8,695 bases of DNA, taken from the NCBI GenBank assembly GCA_029007475.1, contig JAQXHW010000157.1:1-8695 (forward strand), in the 5' to 3' direction. Under the pieces are notes generated by a model. It was not told where the DNA came from and did not search any database. It saw only the letters and a list, made by a program, of their open reading frames with translations. Made by a program: the position numbers and the translations under genes. Positions 7,599 through 8,695 of this stretch are shown in pieces. Position 1 is the first letter of the stretch. Each line of letters begins with the position of its first letter. The DNA is from Oscillospiraceae bacterium. Its GTDB lineage: Bacteria; Bacillota; Clostridia; Oscillospirales; Acutalibacteraceae.

Positions 7599-8234
7599 TT
7601 ATCCTATATTTGCAAACACCTCGGGAGTAGAGCCGACAATTACTGTTTGGCAAAGTTCGTATTCCGTTACAAAGGAACATTCATAGTTGATTATGGGACA
7701 GGTAAGGCTTACATCGGCGTCAACAGTCAAATAAACTCTGTGGACAGTTTGATTTATACCTGCGGATACAAAATCGGAATTAATTGTAGTTATCACACTT
7801 CCGCCTAAGGAAAGTGAAACAGGAATCTTAGGGCCTATGTCAGAGAGAAGCACAAGACCCGTAAAGGCTCCCGAGGGAATACGTGCCGTAACTTTTTTGT
7901 CGTTTTTTATGTAATCGGTTATTTGTAGGGATAATTCGGCTTTCAGTTTATTTACCTCTGTTGTATTAGTTGAAAGAGAGGTTACATTTCCTCCATCGGA
8001 AGTATTCACCGATATTAACTCCTTATAGTCAACGTCCAGCCTGTCAAGAACCTCCGAAACCGCCCTGTCAATACTTGACATAGCCTGAATTTCAAGCTCG
8101 TTATCAACAAGATTCCGGATTAGCTCCCGCGCCTTAAACTCAAACAAACAAAAAACGGCGATAAACAATACAAGAAACAGTGTCAACAGCTTGATAATCA
8201 GAGATTTTCTCTTGTTTTTCTTAGAATAATACAA
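7599..8234 (-). CDS. yunB: Sporulation protein YunB
   Basis: A 211-residue YunB family protein. In B. subtilis YunB is made under mother-cell sigma-E control and is needed for normal sporulation; its biochemical role is unknown. The N-terminus is basic (KKNKRK, 5-10) followed by one membrane segment at about 12-31, predicting a single-pass protein with the rest outside the cytoplasm or facing the intermembrane space of the forespore. Family-typical stretches are ARIPSGAFTG, GPKIPV (134-139), SAGINQTVHRVYL (157-169) and the C-terminal QTVIVGSTPEVF. The start is TTG at 8234-8232, with GGAGG (8246-8242) 7 bases upstream. That site lies in the 3' arm of a strong hairpin, and the start codon directly follows its T run. 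No clear sigma-E promoter was found. A 97-base gap separates it from miaB. Confidence 0.9.
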   Translation of the reverse strand: MYYSKKNKRKSLIIKLLTLFLVLFIAVFCLFEFKARELIRNLVDNELEIQAMSSIDRAVSEVLDRLDVDYKELISVNTSDGGNVTSLSTNTTEVNKLKAELSLQITDYIKNDKKVTARIPSGAFTGLVLLSDIGPKIPVSLSLGGSVITTINSDFVSAGINQTVHRVYLTVDADVSLTCPIINYECSFVTEYELCQTVIVGSTPEVFANIG

Positions 8235-8270
8235 AAAAACACCTCCCGTGTATCATACACAGAAGGTGTT
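8233..8270 (-). terminator. Intrinsic terminator-like hairpin overlapping the yunB ribosome binding site
   Basis: The minus-strand RNA can form a 15-pair stem with no bulge: 5' arm AACACCTTCTGTGTA (8270-8256), loop UGA (8255-8253), 3' arm UACACGGGAGGUGUU (8252-8238). Thirteen pairs are Watson-Crick and two are G-U. Five more T residues follow (8237-8233). This is the layout of a rho-independent terminator for the upstream Cys-rich gene, whose stop is at 8287. The 3' arm contains GGGAGGTG, the ribosome binding site of yunB, and the T run leads into its TTG start. The same element could end upstream transcripts and hide the yunB site in any that read through. Confidence 0.8.
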
Positions 8271-8286
8271 GTCCTTGATATTAAAA

Positions 8287-8695
8287 TTACTCGCAATCCT
8301 CGCAGTGGCAGCCGCACTCGTCCTCAAGTCCGCTGAAATCGAACTCAAGATTTTCGCCGCACTCGGGGCAAACAATCTCACCCTCAAGGAGTAAATCCTC
8401 ATCAAGACAGATAGTTTCGCCGCACTTGCCGCATGTTACTTCATAATATACTGTGTCGTCACAGTCACAGAAGTCATCACAATCGCAGTCGCAATCGTCA
8501 CAATCGCAATCACAGTCACAGCAATCGCAGTCATCCTCGTAGTAATCATCCTCGAGATAAGCGAGGTCCTCGTCGATTTCGTCAACCTGCTCGCTCATTT
8601 CGTCGTAAAGATCCTCAAGGTCTGCTACTGCAACGGTCATATCCTCTAAAAGCTCCATCATAGCATTAAGAACTTTTACCTCGTCCTTGCTTTCG
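8287..8695 (-). CDS. CD1247-like acidic Cys-rich zinc-ribbon protein (5' end cut by window edge)
   Basis: The reading frame stays open to the window edge (complete codons from 8694), so the ATG at 8661 is probably internal. It has no ribosome binding site, and the upstream residues (ESKDEVKVLNA) resemble the N-terminal domain that Clostridia proteins called 'CD1247 N-terminal domain-containing' carry before a VLEDM-like helix. Numbering from 8661: an acidic helical segment at 1-43; a Cys/Asp repeat at 45-69 with 11 Cys in 25 residues; a zinc-ribbon-like pair C77-X2-C80 and C98-X2-C101 with an extra C85; then a tail with Cys116, Cys118, His119, Cys120 and Cys123. The visible 124 residues hold 20 cysteines. 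Metal binding, most likely zinc, is inferred. The true function is unknown. A strong terminator follows 17 bases after the stop, so it is probably the end of its own transcript. Confidence 0.75.
   Translation of the reverse strand, partial: ESKDEVKVLNAMMELLEDMTVAVADLEDLYDEMSEQVDEIDEDLAYLEDDYYEDDCDCCDCDCDCDDCDCDCDDFCDCDDTVYYEVTCGKCGETICLDEDLLLEGEIVCPECGENLEFDFSGLEDECGCHCEDCE
8455..8529 (-). repeat. Degenerate short tandem repeat encoding Cys-Asp units
   Basis: Within the Cys-rich gene the DNA is built of near-repeats of GAY-TGY codon pairs (plus strand: alternating gca/aca and atc/gtc triplets). This encodes CDC, CDCD and CDD units with 11 Cys and 13 acidic Asp in 25 residues, one Phe breaking the pattern. 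Mixed use of GAC/GAT and TGC/TGT suggests an old repeat kept by selection on the protein rather than a fresh slippage product. Repeats of this kind can change length between strains. Confidence 0.75.

Noticed and set aside
8235..8286. Sigma-E promoter for yunB
   Set aside because: An ATACA match lies within the hairpin (GATACACG on the minus strand) but no acceptable -35 element is found 13-15 bases upstream, so it is not called.
8455..8529. Possible CRISPR-like or intergenic tandem repeat
   Set aside because: The units are 6-9 bases long with no spacers, and the array is in frame inside a coding region.
8433..8663. Plus-strand 76-residue open frame rich in His, Ser, Arg and Asn
   Set aside because: It is the antisense of the Cys-Asp repeat gene; its composition follows directly from the repeated codons and it has no convincing ribosome binding site.

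Overview
The window is a compact bacterial chromosomal segment in which every gene lies on the minus strand. Gene content and order point to a spore-forming Firmicute of class Clostridia, probably an Oscillospirales/Ruminococcus-like lineage. The reasons are a YunB sporulation protein, a CD1247-type Cys/acidic protein, the order miaB - YlbF-family gene - mutS - mutL - miaA (close to the Bacillus subtilis ymcB-ymcA-cotE-mutS-mutL region), strong GGAGG-type ribosome binding sites, several UUG starts and a moderately AT-rich composition. The species cannot be named from the sequence alone.

Layout in the direction of transcription (right to left): (1) 8695-8287, a 5'-truncated gene for a small acidic protein with a dense Cys/Asp repeat and a C-terminal zinc-ribbon-like domain. 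(2) 8270-8233, a long perfectly foldable hairpin followed by a T run; it looks like a terminator but also contains the ribosome binding site of the next gene. (3) 8234-7599, yunB. (4) 7598-7502, a 97-base spacer with overlapping inverted repeats and a good sigma-A-type promoter. (5) 7501-6077, miaB. (6) 6048-5647, a YlbF/YmcA (RicA/RicF-like) protein with a four-cysteine tail. (7) 5611-2996, mutS. (8) 2971-959, mutL. (9) 954-1, miaA, complete at its 5' end but running off the window just before its expected stop.

Genes 5-9 are separated by only 28, 35, 24 and 4 bases and very likely form one operon read from the promoter at about 7522-7550. MiaA prenylates A37 of tRNAs that read UNN codons, and MiaB then methylthiolates the product. 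MutS and MutL carry out methyl-independent mismatch repair. The operon therefore joins translational fidelity to replication fidelity. The YlbF-like protein next to the Fe-S enzyme MiaB is the least understood member.

These are mostly well-known conserved families and I found no wholly new system. The points most worth a second look are the terminator/RBS overlap before yunB, the Cys-Asp repeat protein, the unclear start of miaB, and departures from consensus in the MutL endonuclease motif and the MutS clamp-binding tail. No stretch over 300 bases lacks a gene.
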